DNA of 64,000 nucleotides from Xylophilus sp. GOD-11R (GCF_033546935.1 NZ_CP137854.1:1550001-1614000); one strand, 5' to 3'; shown: positions 7,928 through 17,129, counted from the first letter of the stretch. Made by a program: numbers and translations. The notes: generated by a model from the letters alone, not told the origin.

Positions 7928-9613
7928 ATGAGCGAACTTCCCAAACTCCGCACCGGCGGCCAGCTGGTGGTCGACGCACTGCTGGCGCAGGGCACCGACA
8001 CCGTCTTCTGCGTGCCGGGCGAAAGCCACCTGGAGGTGCTCAACGCGCTGCACGCCCATCGCGAGGCGATGCGCCTGGTGGTCTGCCGCCACGAGGCCGG
8101 CGCGGCGTTCATGGCCGAAGCCCGGGGCAAGCTCGACGGCCGCCCCGGCGTCTGCCTGGTGTCGCGCGGGCCGGGTGCGGCCAACGCCAGCATCGGGGTG
8201 CACACGGCATTTCAGGATTCGACGCCGATGATCCTGCTCATCGGCCAGGTCGGCCGCGACGTGGCCGAGCGCGAGGCGTTCCAGGAGATCGACTACCGCC
8301 GCATGTTCGGCCCGCTCTGCAAATGGGTGGCGCAGATCGATGAGGCCAGCCGGGTGTCCGAGTTCCTGGCCCGCGCGTATTCGGTGGCGATGTCCGGCCG
8401 CCCCGGGCCGGTGGTGCTGGCGCTGCCCGAAGACATGCTCACCGACTCCGCCTTTGCGCTGACCGTGCCGCGCGTGGAAGTGGCGCGGGCGCATCCGGCG
8501 CCGTCGGCCATGGCGCACTTGCGCGAGCTGCTGGCCCAGGCAAGCCGGCCCTTGCTGCTGCTCGGCGGGCCGGGCTGGGGCGCGGCCGGGCGTGACGCGA
8601 TCCGCCGTTTCGCCGAGGCCAACGACCTGCCGGTGGCCTGCACCTTTCGCCGGCAGGATCTGTTCGCCCACCGCCACCGGCTGTTCGTCGGCGAGCTGGG
8701 GCACGCGGTCGACCCGGCGCTGGCCCGGGCGGTGCACGCGGCCGACCTGCTGATCGCCGTCGGCACCCGGCTGGGCGAGGTGGTGACCAGCGGCTACACC
8801 CTGGTCGAAGTACCGATGCCCCGCCAGCGGCTGGTGCACGTGCTGCCCTGCGCCGACGAGCTGGGCCGGGTCTACCAGCCGGCGTTGAAGGTGCTGAGCG
8901 ATCCCGATCCTTTCGCAGAGGCCGCCGCCGCGCTGGCGCCGGTCGACGGCGCCGGCTGGTGCGAATGGCACGGCCGCCTGCGCGACGGCTTCGCCCGGCA
9001 CCAGGCGGTACCTGCGCGCAATCTGCCGCTGGATCCGGCGCGGGTGATTCGCACGCTCGGCGAGCAACTGGCGCCGGACGCGGTCATCGCCAGCGGCGCC
9101 GGCAACTACGCCACCTGGGCGCAGCGCCACTTCCCGTTCGGCGAGACGAACACCCAGCTCGCGCCCACCAGCGGCGCCATGGGCTACGGCGTGCCGGCGG
9201 CCATCGCGGCCAAGCTGCGGCATCCGGCGCGGCAGGTGGTCTGCCTGGCCGGTGACGGCTGTTTTCTGATGAGCGCACAGGAGCTCGCCACCGCCGTGGC
9301 GCACCGCCTGGCCATCGTGTTCCTGGTGTTCAACAACGGCATGTACGGAGCGGTCCGCATGCGCCAGGAACTCGACTACCCCGGGCGGCCGATCGGCACC
9401 GAACTTTGCAATCCGGACTTCGTCGCCTATGCCGTGTCTTTTGGCCTGCAGGCCGAACGGGTGGGGCGCGACGAGGAATTCGCTCCCGCCCTGCGGCGCG
9501 CGCTCTCGGCGCCCGGGCCGTCGCTGATCGAGCTGCTGATCGACACCGACATCGCCGCCGCCGGTATCGACGCCGACGCCCGGCACGAGCCCGCGCAGCG
9601 CGCGGCAGCCTGA
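7928..9613 (+). CDS. Thiamine-diphosphate-dependent enzyme, acetolactate synthase/2-oxoacid decarboxylase-like
   Basis: This 561-residue protein has the three domains of the acetolactate synthase superfamily. The catalytic Glu56 lies in VCRHEAGAAFMAEA, a central Rossmann-like domain follows (about 195-330), and the C-terminal ThDP-binding motif starts at Gly442-Asp443-Gly444 and ends at Asn469-Asn470. It is unlikely to be the biosynthetic acetolactate synthase: no regulatory subunit gene is adjacent and it leads a TRAP transporter operon. A role in decarboxylating or ligating an imported 2-oxoacid is inferred. The next gene begins 57 bases later, and an AraC regulator sits upstream. Confidence 0.85.
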   Translation: MSELPKLRTGGQLVVDALLAQGTDTVFCVPGESHLEVLNALHAHREAMRLVVCRHEAGAAFMAEARGKLDGRPGVCLVSRGPGAANASIGVHTAFQDSTPMILLIGQVGRDVAEREAFQEIDYRRMFGPLCKWVAQIDEASRVSEFLARAYSVAMSGRPGPVVLALPEDMLTDSAFALTVPRVEVARAHPAPSAMAHLRELLAQASRPLLLLGGPGWGAAGRDAIRRFAEANDLPVACTFRRQDLFAHRHRLFVGELGHAVDPALARAVHAADLLIAVGTRLGEVVTSGYTLVEVPMPRQRLVHVLPCADELGRVYQPALKVLSDPDPFAEAAAALAPVDGAGWCEWHGRLRDGFARHQAVPARNLPLDPARVIRTLGEQLAPDAVIASGAGNYATWAQRHFPFGETNTQLAPTSGAMGYGVPAAIAAKLRHPARQVVCLAGDGCFLMSAQELATAVAHRLAIVFLVFNNGMYGAVRMRQELDYPGRPIGTELCNPDFVAYAVSFGLQAERVGRDEEFAPALRRALSAPGPSLIELLIDTDIAAAGIDADARHEPAQRAAA

Positions 9614-9670
9614 ACGCCGCCGCAAGCGCCACACGCCACAACGATTTCGTCAACCAGGAGACAAAAAACC

Positions 9671-10669
9671 ATGAAAGCCACCGTCCACACCCGCCGCTTC
9701 GTCGGCTCCGCATTCGCCGCGCTCGCCTGCCTGAGTGCTTTCGGCACCGCCCAGGCCGCGACCACGCTCAAGTTCGCCCACTTCGCCGCCGACACCCATC
9801 CGGCGCACATCGCGGCGCTGCAGTTCAAGAAGAACGTGGAGCAGCGCACCAACGGCGAGGTGCGCATCGAGCTCTATCCGTCCAACCAGCTCGGCTCGCC
9901 GCCGGACCAGCTGGAGCAGACGACGATGGGCGTGATCGACATGAACCTGCCGACGCAGGGCGGCCTCGACAAGTACGAGAAAGCCTTCGCCACCGTCATG
10001 ACGCCTTACGCCTTTTCCAGCGCGGCGCAGGCGCACAAGGTGCTCGACGGCCCGTTCCACGACTGGGTGGCGCCCCGGCTGGAGAAGAAGGGGCTGGTGC
10101 TGCTGTCGACCTGGGAATACGGCTTTCGGCACGTGACCAACAACAAGCGCGCCATCAACAGCCCCGACGACATGAAGGGCCTGAAGCTGCGCACGCCGCC
10201 CGAGCTGCAGATCATCGCGGCGCTGGAAGCCACCGGCGCCACCACCACGCAGATCGCCCTGCCCGAGCTGCCCGCCGCGCTCAACCAGGGCGTGGTCGAC
10301 GGCCAGGAGAACCCGATCAGCGTCATCTACCACTTCAAGCTCCACGAGGTGCAGAAACACATGGCGCTGACCGGCCACGTCTACAACAGCATGACCCACG
10401 TGGTGAGCCAGTCGAGCTGGAAGAAGCTCAAGCCCGCCGAACAGGCGGTGCTGCGCGAAGAGAGCCGCTCGGCAGCGCTGCTGATGCGCAAGCTGGTGGC
10501 CGACCAGGAAGCGTCGGAGCTGGCCAAGATCCAGGCCGCCGGCGTGGCGGTCACCCGGCCCGACATTGCCAAGTTCCGCGCCCTGATGGGCCCTGCGCAC
10601 AAGCGCGTGGCCGATTACGCGGGGCAGGAGAACATGAAGACCTTCATGGGCATGCTGGCGGCCAACTGA
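9671..10669 (+). CDS. dctP: TRAP transporter substrate-binding protein, DctP family
   Basis: A 332-residue periplasmic receptor. Residues 1-29 form a signal peptide ending AQA before ATTLKFAHF. Characteristic DctP segments follow: GEVRIELYPSNQLG, the LKLRTPP strand whose arginine usually contacts the substrate carboxylate, and ALNQGVVDGQENP in the second lobe. DctP proteins capture organic acids for Na+- or H+-driven uptake. The gene is preceded by a good ribosome site (AGGAGA) and is the first of the three transporter genes. The ligand is not known; a 2-oxo or 2-hydroxy acid would fit the neighbouring ThDP enzyme. Confidence 0.92.
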   Translation: MKATVHTRRFVGSAFAALACLSAFGTAQAATTLKFAHFAADTHPAHIAALQFKKNVEQRTNGEVRIELYPSNQLGSPPDQLEQTTMGVIDMNLPTQGGLDKYEKAFATVMTPYAFSSAAQAHKVLDGPFHDWVAPRLEKKGLVLLSTWEYGFRHVTNNKRAINSPDDMKGLKLRTPPELQIIAALEATGATTTQIALPELPAALNQGVVDGQENPISVIYHFKLHEVQKHMALTGHVYNSMTHVVSQSSWKKLKPAEQAVLREESRSAALLMRKLVADQEASELAKIQAAGVAVTRPDIAKFRALMGPAHKRVADYAGQENMKTFMGMLAAN

Positions 10670-10691
10670 AGGCGCGGGCAGGACACACACC

Positions 10692-11972
10692 ATGCAGGCA
10701 TTCCTGGTTCTCGGAGGGCTGCTCGCCCTCATTCTGTTCGGCGTGCCGGTCGCGATGGCGATCGGCGCGACGGCCATCGGCGCCTACATCCTCGCGGGCG
10801 AACCACAGGCCCTCACGATGATCGCGCAGCGCATGTTCGCGGCCTCCTCGGGCTTCACCATGCTGGCGATTCCGTTCTTCATCCTGGCCGGCTCGCTGAT
10901 GAACACCGGCGGCATCACCGACCGCATCTTCCGTTTCGCCCATGCGCTGGTCGGCCATTTCACCGGCGGGCTGGCGCAGGTCAACGTGGTCGGCAGCCTG
11001 ATCTTCTCTGGCATGTCGGGCACCGCAGTGGCGGACGCCGCCGGCATGGGGCAGGTGGAGATCAAGGCCATGAACGACGCCGGCTTCGAGCCGAAGTTCT
11101 CGGCCGCCGTCACCGCCGCCTCGGCCACCATCGGCCCGGTGTTCCCGCCGAGCGTGCCGATGGTGATCTTCGGCGGCCTCACCGGCGTGTCGGTGGTGCA
11201 GCTGTTCATCGCCGGCATCGTGCCCGGGCTGCTGCTGACGTTCGCGCTGATGGCCGCGGTGTGGTTCGTGTCGCGCAAGCGCCGCTACCCGGTGGAACGC
11301 CGCGCCAGCCTGGCCGAACTGCGGGCCTCGTTCGCGGGCGCGTTCCTGCCGATGATGGCGCCGGTCATCATCATCGGCGGCCTGGTCTCGGGGCTTTTCA
11401 CGCCGACCGAGGGGGGCGTGGTCGCGGTGCTGTACTGCCTGGGGCTCGGCATGTTCGTCTACAAGGAAATCAAGCTCGGCGACCTGCCGGCGGTGTTCTG
11501 GAACGCCATCCTGCACAGCGTGCGGGTGCTTTTCATCATCGCGGCGGCGGGCTACCTCACCTGGTTTCTGGTGCACAAGCGCATACCCGACGCCATGATC
11601 CAGGGCGTGATGTCCATCACCGCGGTGCCATGGGAAGTCATCCTGCTGATCATCGCGGTGCTGGTCGCCATCGGCCTGTTCCTGGAAGGCGTGGCGGTCA
11701 TCATCCTGACGGTGCCGATCTTCATGCCGATCGTGAACCAGATCGGCATGGACCCGGTGCAGTTCGGCATGCTGATGGTGATGTGCTCGATGATCGGCCT
11801 GCTCACGCCGCCGGTCGGCATTCTGCTGTTCGCGGTGAGCAGCGTCTCGGGGGTGAAGGTCGGGGCGATCGTCTCCGAGCTCTGGCCGCTGCTCATCGCG
11901 ATCTTCGTCGTGACGCTCATGGTGGCCTTCTGGCCCGCCGTCTCCCTGTGGTTGCCGAGGGCCATGCTGTGA
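10692..11972 (+). CDS. dctM: TRAP transporter large permease, DctM family
   Basis: The 426-residue protein has about twelve hydrophobic segments and typical DctM motifs: GVPVAMAIGATAIGA near the N-terminus, FSGMSGTAVADAAGMG in the first half and LLTPPVGILLF in the second. It is the ion-coupled transport channel of the TRAP system in the inner membrane. It lies 22 bases after the receptor gene, and its stop codon overlaps the GTG start of the small subunit. The gene order receptor-large-small differs from the common receptor-small-large order. Confidence 0.93.
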   Translation: MQAFLVLGGLLALILFGVPVAMAIGATAIGAYILAGEPQALTMIAQRMFAASSGFTMLAIPFFILAGSLMNTGGITDRIFRFAHALVGHFTGGLAQVNVVGSLIFSGMSGTAVADAAGMGQVEIKAMNDAGFEPKFSAAVTAASATIGPVFPPSVPMVIFGGLTGVSVVQLFIAGIVPGLLLTFALMAAVWFVSRKRRYPVERRASLAELRASFAGAFLPMMAPVIIIGGLVSGLFTPTEGGVVAVLYCLGLGMFVYKEIKLGDLPAVFWNAILHSVRVLFIIAAAGYLTWFLVHKRIPDAMIQGVMSITAVPWEVILLIIAVLVAIGLFLEGVAVIILTVPIFMPIVNQIGMDPVQFGMLMVMCSMIGLLTPPVGILLFAVSSVSGVKVGAIVSELWPLLIAIFVVTLMVAFWPAVSLWLPRAML

Positions 11973-12514
11973 ATTCCACCCATCCCCTGATGCGCCTCGA
12001 GCGCCAGTTCGGCCGCCTCCTGCGCGGCTTCTCCATCGCCTGCCTGGTGGCCATCACGCTGCTGCTGGTGGTCAACATCGCCAGCCGCGCGACCGGCCTG
12101 TTCGCCATGAACTGGTTCGACGAGGTGATCGCCACGCTGTTCGCCTGGCTGGTGTTCATCGGCGCCTGTGCGTTGTGGCGCGAGCGTGAGCATTTCTCGA
12201 TCAACCTGCTCGGCGAAGCGCTGGCCGGCAGCCGCTTGAGCGGGCTGCACCAGTTGGCCGTGGCCCTGCTCGGCCTGTTGTTCGCGGCGGTGCTGATGTA
12301 TTACGGCGCGCTCTTCGTGGAGCGCACCGGCGCCACCACGCCGGTGCTGGAGCTGCCGCAGTCGTGGGTCTATGCCTGCATGCCGGTGGCCGGGCTGGTG
12401 ATGACCGGCTACGCGCTGCGCGACGTCTGGGTCGCGGTGCGCGACCTGCTCGCCGGGCGGACCGATGCCGTCGGCACCGAGGTCATGGCCCCGCCGCCGG
12501 TCGAGACCCACTGA
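11969..12514 (+). CDS. dctQ: TRAP transporter small permease, DctQ family
   Basis: A 181-residue membrane protein with four hydrophobic segments. DctQ signatures include the ACALWREREHFSINLL stretch between the second and third helices. It pairs with DctM to form the membrane part of the TRAP transporter. The GTG at 11969 is preferred as start because it overlaps the dctM stop (GTGA), a coupling arrangement; the in-frame ATG at 11990 is an alternative. The upstream frame is open for hundreds of bases, but only because dctM is coded there in another phase. Confidence 0.88.
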   Translation: MNSTHPLMRLERQFGRLLRGFSIACLVAITLLLVVNIASRATGLFAMNWFDEVIATLFAWLVFIGACALWREREHFSINLLGEALAGSRLSGLHQLAVALLGLLFAAVLMYYGALFVERTGATTPVLELPQSWVYACMPVAGLVMTGYALRDVWVAVRDLLAGRTDAVGTEVMAPPPVETH

Positions 12515-12547
12515 ACCTTTTCGATTCACTTCACTTCCGCCACGCCC

Positions 12548-12871
12548 ATGCTCTACGACCTGCGCACCTACACCTGCCGTCCCGGCACCATCCGCAAGCA
12601 CCTGGCGCTGTACGCCGAGAAAGGCTTCGACACCCAGCGGCGCCACCTCGGGGAGCCGCTCGCCTACCTGCAGACCGAAACCGGCGACGTCAACAGCTAT
12701 GTCCATATCTGGGCCTTCGCCGATGCGGCGGACCGTGCGGCCCGGCGCGCGGCGCTGGCCGCCGATCCCGAATGGGCGCGCTACCTCACCGCCAGCGCCG
12801 ATGCGGCCTACCTGGTGTCGCAGACCAACCGGCTGATGATTCCCGCGCCGTTCTTCAAGCCCGGCGCCTGA
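12548..12871 (+). CDS. NIPSNAP family protein
   Basis: This 107-residue protein starts MLYDLRTYTCRPGTI, the standard opening of NIPSNAP proteins, and continues with a dimeric ferredoxin-like alpha+beta barrel including VNSYVHIWAFADAADRAARR. Bacterial NIPSNAP proteins are usually found in small-molecule catabolic clusters and may act as isomerases or accessory proteins; no catalytic assignment is possible. It lies 33 bases after dctQ and 21 bases before the SDR gene, so it belongs to the TRAP operon. Confidence 0.85.
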   Translation: MLYDLRTYTCRPGTIRKHLALYAEKGFDTQRRHLGEPLAYLQTETGDVNSYVHIWAFADAADRAARRAALAADPEWARYLTASADAAYLVSQTNRLMIPAPFFKPGA

Positions 12872-12892
12872 GCCGATCACCCTTCGATCACC

Positions 12893-13708
12893 ATGCAAGA
12901 CTACCGACGACTTTTCGATCTTTCCGGCCGGACCGCCGTGGTGCTGGGCGCCGCTTCCGGCATCGGCCAGGCCTCGGCCCACGCGCTCGGCTCGCTCGGC
13001 GCGCACGTGGTGTGCGCCGACCGCGACGCCGAGGGCTGCCGGGCCACCGCCGACGACATCAACGGCAGTGGCCAGGGCAGCGCCGAATGGCGCGCGACCG
13101 ACGCGGCCAGCGGCGAGGACATCGCGGCCCTGGCCGAGCACGCGCTGGCTTCGCGCGGCCGCGTCGACATCGCGGTGTCGACGCCGGCGCTCAACATCCG
13201 CAAGCTGATCGTCGACTACACCGAGGAGGAGTACGACCGCGTGGCCAACCTCAACCTGCGCGGCGCCTTCCACTTTTTGCGGGCCTTCGGCCGTCCGATG
13301 ATGCGGCAGGGCGCCGGCAGCCTGGTGCTGTGCTCGTCGATGCGCGCCGTCACCCTGGAGCCGGGCCTGGGCATCTACGCGGCCACCAAGGCCGGCATCG
13401 CGCAGATGGTCAAGGGCTTCGCGGCCGAGGTCGGCAGCTACGGCGTGCGGGTCAACGCGATCATGCCGAGCATCATCGAGACCCGGCTCACCGCGCCGCT
13501 GAAGGAGCGGCGCGACATCTACGACACCTACGCCGCGCACACCGTGTTCAACCGCTGGGGTCAGCCCTCGGAGGTCGGTTCGGCGGTGGCCTTCCTGGCG
13601 TCCGACGCGGCCAGCTACATCAGTGGCAGTTCGTTGTCGGTGGATGGCGGCTGGACGGCGATCGACGGGCCGCCGACCGGGCTGACGCAAACGCGGCCGT
13701 CGAGCTGA
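12893..13708 (+). CDS. Short-chain dehydrogenase/reductase (SDR)
   Basis: The 271-residue protein is a classical SDR. It has the cofactor motif GAASGIG at residues 19-25, Asp after the second strand (VVCADRDAEG, favouring NAD), the catalytic pair Tyr162-Lys166 in YAATK with the serine in VLCSSMRA, and the C-terminal SDAASYISGSSLSVDGGW. The usual NAG motif is replaced by TPALN, a modest deviation. It closes the operon that starts with the ThDP enzyme and probably oxidises or reduces an alcohol/ketone made from the imported acid. The convergent histidine kinase ends 25 bases away. Confidence 0.9.
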   Translation: MQDYRRLFDLSGRTAVVLGAASGIGQASAHALGSLGAHVVCADRDAEGCRATADDINGSGQGSAEWRATDAASGEDIAALAEHALASRGRVDIAVSTPALNIRKLIVDYTEEEYDRVANLNLRGAFHFLRAFGRPMMRQGAGSLVLCSSMRAVTLEPGLGIYAATKAGIAQMVKGFAAEVGSYGVRVNAIMPSIIETRLTAPLKERRDIYDTYAAHTVFNRWGQPSEVGSAVAFLASDAASYISGSSLSVDGGWTAIDGPPTGLTQTRPSS

Positions 13709-13733
13709 GCACTCGCCGCGCGGCAGAGCCTTT

Positions 13734-14936
13734 TCAGCCGGCGACCACGGGCAGCCGCACCTCGAACACGGTGCCTTCCTCGGCCGAGGAGCGCGCCTGG
13801 ATCGAGCCGCCGTGCGCCCGCACGATCTCGCGGCAGATGTAGAGCCCCAGGCCCAGCCCGCCGCCCGGCCGGCTGGTGGCCGGCCGCCAGTAGGGCTGGA
13901 AGATCTTTTCCAGCGTGTCGGCCGGAATCACCGCGCCGCCGTTGGCCACCCACAGCACCACGTCGCCGCCCTCGGTGTGGGCCGACACCACGATGGGTTC
14001 GTCCGGCGAGCCGTGCGCCAGCGCGTTGCCGAGCAGGTTCGACAGCAACTGCTGCAGCCGGCCACGGTCGCCGTTGACCCTGCAGCCCACGTCCATAAGC
14101 TTGAGGCGGATGTCGCGGTCGGGATGGGCCTGCACCAGTTCGTCCACCACGTCGCACCAGGCCTGCGACACATCGTCGATGCGCTCGCGGTCCAGGCCGA
14201 TGCCGTTGCCGAGCCGGGTGCGGGCCAGGTCGAGCACGTCGTCGATCAGGCCGGACATGCGGCGCGCGGTGCGCCGCAGCCGCTCGCCGATGCGCAACAG
14301 GTCGGGATCGCCGCCGCGCCGCAACAGCAGTTCGCCGGCGCCGGCCACCGCGGAAACCGGATTGCGCAGGTCGTGGCCGAGCACCGCGATGAACTGCTCG
14401 CGCAGTTGCGACGTCTCGCGCTCGCAGGCCAATGCTTCGGACGACGCCTTCTGGCTGTCTTCCAGGTGCAGTTGCGCCGCGATGACTTCGGCGAAGAGCT
14501 TGAACATGTCGAGGGTGCGGGCGTCGGACACCACGTTGGGCGCCGGATCGATCGCGCACAGGTTGCCGAAGTAGGTGCCGTCGGGCAGCACGATCGGCAC
14601 CGACACATAGCTCTCGATGCCGTAAATGCGCGGGGTGTGGTGCGCGGCGAAAACCGGGTCGGTGCTGGCGTGGTCGAAGGCGATCGGCTTGCGCGCGGCG
14701 CGGGCCTCGACGCACAGCGTGGTGTTTACCTCCAGCTGCCCGCCGACCGGCAAGCCGAAGGCGATGTCGTCCTGTACCGCGCAGGCCGTCCAGGTGCCGT
14801 CGGTTACCCGGGCGACGGCGGCGAAGCGCATGCCGGTGTGCTGGCAGACGATCTTGAGCAGCGCCGGCACGGTGCTGACGCGGCCCACGGCTGCGACGTC
14901 ACGGGCGATCTCCGCCGGGTCATCCGTCAATTCCAT
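13734..14936 (-). CDS. GAF-domain sensor histidine kinase (soluble)
   Basis: From the ATG ending at 14936 (MELTDDPAEI) the protein has 400 residues; a 22-residue longer start at 15002 is possible. It has an N-terminal GAF domain (about 20-160), the phospho-acceptor box LGHDLRNPVSAVAG, the N box LSNLLGNALAHG and the glycine-rich box GGGLGLGLYICREIV. The G1 box reads ANGGAVIP, a degenerate form of DxGxG. No membrane segment is present, so it should sense a cytosolic ligand or redox cue through GAF. No response regulator gene is adjacent, so it is an orphan kinase. Confidence 0.88.
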   Translation of the reverse strand: MELTDDPAEIARDVAAVGRVSTVPALLKIVCQHTGMRFAAVARVTDGTWTACAVQDDIAFGLPVGGQLEVNTTLCVEARAARKPIAFDHASTDPVFAAHHTPRIYGIESYVSVPIVLPDGTYFGNLCAIDPAPNVVSDARTLDMFKLFAEVIAAQLHLEDSQKASSEALACERETSQLREQFIAVLGHDLRNPVSAVAGAGELLLRRGGDPDLLRIGERLRRTARRMSGLIDDVLDLARTRLGNGIGLDRERIDDVSQAWCDVVDELVQAHPDRDIRLKLMDVGCRVNGDRGRLQQLLSNLLGNALAHGSPDEPIVVSAHTEGGDVVLWVANGGAVIPADTLEKIFQPYWRPATSRPGGGLGLGLYICREIVRAHGGSIQARSSAEEGTVFEVRLPVVAG

Positions 14937-15279
14937 TCCCGTGATTCCCGAAGCTGAGGCATGGCCGGATTTTGCCCCCTGGCGCTCAAAGGGACTGGCC
15001 ATGCGAGCCCGACCGGCGTTTCCGAGGGGTCGTGTCCGGGCGGTCGGTAACGTCAGCCGGGTTTACGAGGACATCCGAAAGCGCCGGTCGACGCGGCGTC
15101 TTCGCCTACAGGATGCTGGCATCCAAGCGTTGGGTCGCGACGTACTCCTCTACATGAGGATGCGATGCGCCAGGTGAGCCGTAGCGCTGCGGAGAACTTG
15201 CTGCATTCCTTCTCGACATCCGGACCGCCCGCCGGTCCGGCCCCCTTGCTGTCAGGTTCACCCATTTCTGGAGAAACCC
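14937..15279. other. Intergenic region between divergent histidine kinase and ferritin-like gene
   Basis: These 343 bases hold no gene I can support. Short open frames on both strands lack family resemblance, and part would be coding only if the kinase starts at 15002. It must contain the promoters of the two divergent genes, but no convincing -35/-10 pair was found. The one clear structure is the hairpin listed separately at 15220-15240. Confidence 0.5.
15220..15240 (+). other. Perfect 8-bp hairpin in the leader of the ferritin-like gene
   Basis: The arms CCGGACCG and CGGTCCGG enclose a 5-base loop and end 39 bases before the ATG at 15280. No run of T follows (the next bases are C-rich), so it is not a standard terminator. 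It could be an mRNA-stabilising or protein-binding element; the role is unknown. Confidence 0.5.
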
Positions 15280-16245
15280 ATGATCGACTTTCCCGATTCG
15301 CCCCTGTCCATGCTGAAGCGCCGTTCCGACAAACTGAAGGAACGCAGGATGTTCTTTCGCAAGTCCAGCGGGTTCGCGGCAGGCGTTGCCGGCGGCATGA
15401 TTCTTACGGCCTGCGGAGGGAGCAATGATTCCGTCGTCGCGGCGGAGGGGCCGACCGATCCGGAGATCCTGAACTTCGCGCTGAACCTCGAATACCTCGA
15501 AGCGCAGTTCTATCTCTATGCCACCACCGGCGCGGGACTGCCGGATTCGGCAACGACCGGTGTCGGCACGCGCGGCACGGTCACTCCGGGCGCGGCGGTA
15601 CCGTTCAGCGATCCGCTGGTTGCTGCCTACGCCAAGGAAATCGCGGCCGACGAACTGGCCCACGTGTTGTTCCTGCGGTCGGCGCTCGGTGCGTCGGCCG
15701 TCGCCATGCCCAGCATCGACATCGGCGGCACCAGCCCCAACAGTGCCTTCTCCAAGGCGGCCCAGGCGGCCGGGCTGGCACCGGCGGGCACGGCTTTCAA
15801 CCCGTATGCCGACGACATTTCCTTCCTGCTCGGCGCCTTCATCTTCGAAGACGTCGGTGTCACCGCCTACAAGGGCGCGTCGCCACTGATCTCCAACAAG
15901 ACCTACCTGGAGGCCGCCGCCGGCATCCTGGCCGCCGAGGCGTACCACGCCGGACTGGTCCGCACGGTGCTGTATTCGAAGGGTGTGGATGCTCAGGCGG
16001 CGGCCGGCAAGATCTCGGACGCGCGTGATTCGCTCGACGGTTCCAGCGACGTCGACCAGGGCATCGCCGCCGGCGCGAACGGTGCCTCCAACATCGTGCC
16101 GCTCGACCCCAACGGCATCGCCTACAGCCGCACCCCGGGCGATGTGCTCAACATCGTCTACCTGAACCCGGGTGCGGCCAATAGCGGCGGCTTCTTCCCG
16201 GCCGGCCTCAACGGCAGCCTGGTCCTCAGCAGCGCTTTCGCCTGA
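15280..16245 (+). CDS. Ferritin-like domain protein, Tat-type lipoprotein
   Basis: The 321-residue protein has a twin-arginine-like start ([12 protein letters not shown]) and a lipobox LTAC ending at Cys45, which suggests Tat export as a lipoprotein. The body is a ferritin-like four-helix bundle of the Rds1/desiccation-related type (PF13668-like). Potential di-metal ligands sit in [32 protein letters not shown] and AAEAYHAG, giving the E...ExxH twice pattern. The long tail after residue 240 is Asn/Gly-rich. It is joined by a 1-base overlap (TGATG) to the ZIP transporter gene, suggesting a shared role in envelope metal or oxidative stress handling. Substrate not known. Confidence 0.82.
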   Translation: MIDFPDSPLSMLKRRSDKLKERRMFFRKSSGFAAGVAGGMILTACGGSNDSVVAAEGPTDPEILNFALNLEYLEAQFYLYATTGAGLPDSATTGVGTRGTVTPGAAVPFSDPLVAAYAKEIAADELAHVLFLRSALGASAVAMPSIDIGGTSPNSAFSKAAQAAGLAPAGTAFNPYADDISFLLGAFIFEDVGVTAYKGASPLISNKTYLEAAAGILAAEAYHAGLVRTVLYSKGVDAQAAAGKISDARDSLDGSSDVDQGIAAGANGASNIVPLDPNGIAYSRTPGDVLNIVYLNPGAANSGGFFPAGLNGSLVLSSAFA

Positions 16246-17129
16246 TGAGCGCCGGAGCCCAGGCGCTGCTGTCCCGGCGGGGCTTCGGCCTCGCGGTCGT
16301 CCTGCTGGCGGCCGGCCTTGCGGTCGCCCGTCTGTTCGACGGTCCGGTGCTGCTGGACGAGCGCATGCGGGGCGCGCTGCTGGGCGGGATGATGGCGGCA
16401 GGGGCGACCGCCCTCGGCACGATTCCGGTGTTGTTGTCGCAGCGCTTTTCACAACGCGCGCACGACACCATGCTCGGCTTCGGCGCTGGCGTGATGCTGG
16501 CGGCGAGCGCTTTCTCGCTGGTGATCCCGGCCATCGCCGCAGCCCGGTCGCAGGGCGCCGGGCCGTGGGCCGCTGGCGGCGTCGTCGGCAGCGGCATCCT
16601 GCTCGGCGGCCTGCTGCTGATGCTGATCGACCGGGCCGTGCCGCACGAGCACTTCTTCAAGGGACACGAAGGTCCGCAGTCCCGGGCGCTCAAGCGTGCC
16701 TGGCTGTTCGTGCTGGCGATCACGCTGCACAACCTGCCGGAAGGCCTGGCGATCGGGGTCGGCTTCGCAGGTGCGGACGAGGTCGGCGCCCGGGCGCTGG
16801 CTGCCGGCATTTCCATTCAGGACGTGCCGGAAGGCATGGTCGTCGCGCTGGCCCTGCGCGGCGTCGGCTACGGGCGCTGGACCTCGGCCGGGCTGGGCGT
16901 GCTGTCGGGCCTGATCGAACCGTTGGCCGCGGTGCTGGGCGTCGCGCTCATCGGCATGTCGGCCGGGCTGCTGCCCTGGGGGCTGGCGCTGGCCGCCGGT
17001 GCGATGCTGTTCGTGATCAGCCACGAGATCATTCCGGAATCGCACCGCAAGGGGCACGAAGCCTTCGCCACCGGCGGGTTGATGCTGGGCTTCGTGATCA
17101 TGATGCTGCTGGATACGGCGCTCGGCTGA
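16245..17129 (+). CDS. ZIP family divalent metal transporter
   Basis: This 294-residue membrane protein has about eight hydrophobic segments. Helix 4 carries ITLHNLPEGLAIGVG, the HNxPEG metal site of ZIP proteins, and helix 5 carries SIQDVPEGMVVALALRG. The loop before helix 4 has histidines (PHEHFFKGHEG). ZIP transporters move Zn, Fe or Mn into the cytoplasm. The start overlaps the stop of the ferritin-like lipoprotein by one base, so both are made from one message, and a terminator follows about 50 bases downstream. Confidence 0.9.
   Translation: MSAGAQALLSRRGFGLAVVLLAAGLAVARLFDGPVLLDERMRGALLGGMMAAGATALGTIPVLLSQRFSQRAHDTMLGFGAGVMLAASAFSLVIPAIAAARSQGAGPWAAGGVVGSGILLGGLLLMLIDRAVPHEHFFKGHEGPQSRALKRAWLFVLAITLHNLPEGLAIGVGFAGADEVGARALAAGISIQDVPEGMVVALALRGVGYGRWTSAGLGVLSGLIEPLAAVLGVALIGMSAGLLPWGLALAAGAMLFVISHEIIPESHRKGHEAFATGGLMLGFVIMMLLDTALG

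Noticed and set aside
11552..13690. A 712-codon minus-strand open frame opposite dctQ, NIPSNAP and SDR genes
   Set aside because: Antisense shadow with no recognisable domain; it runs through several intergenic gaps.
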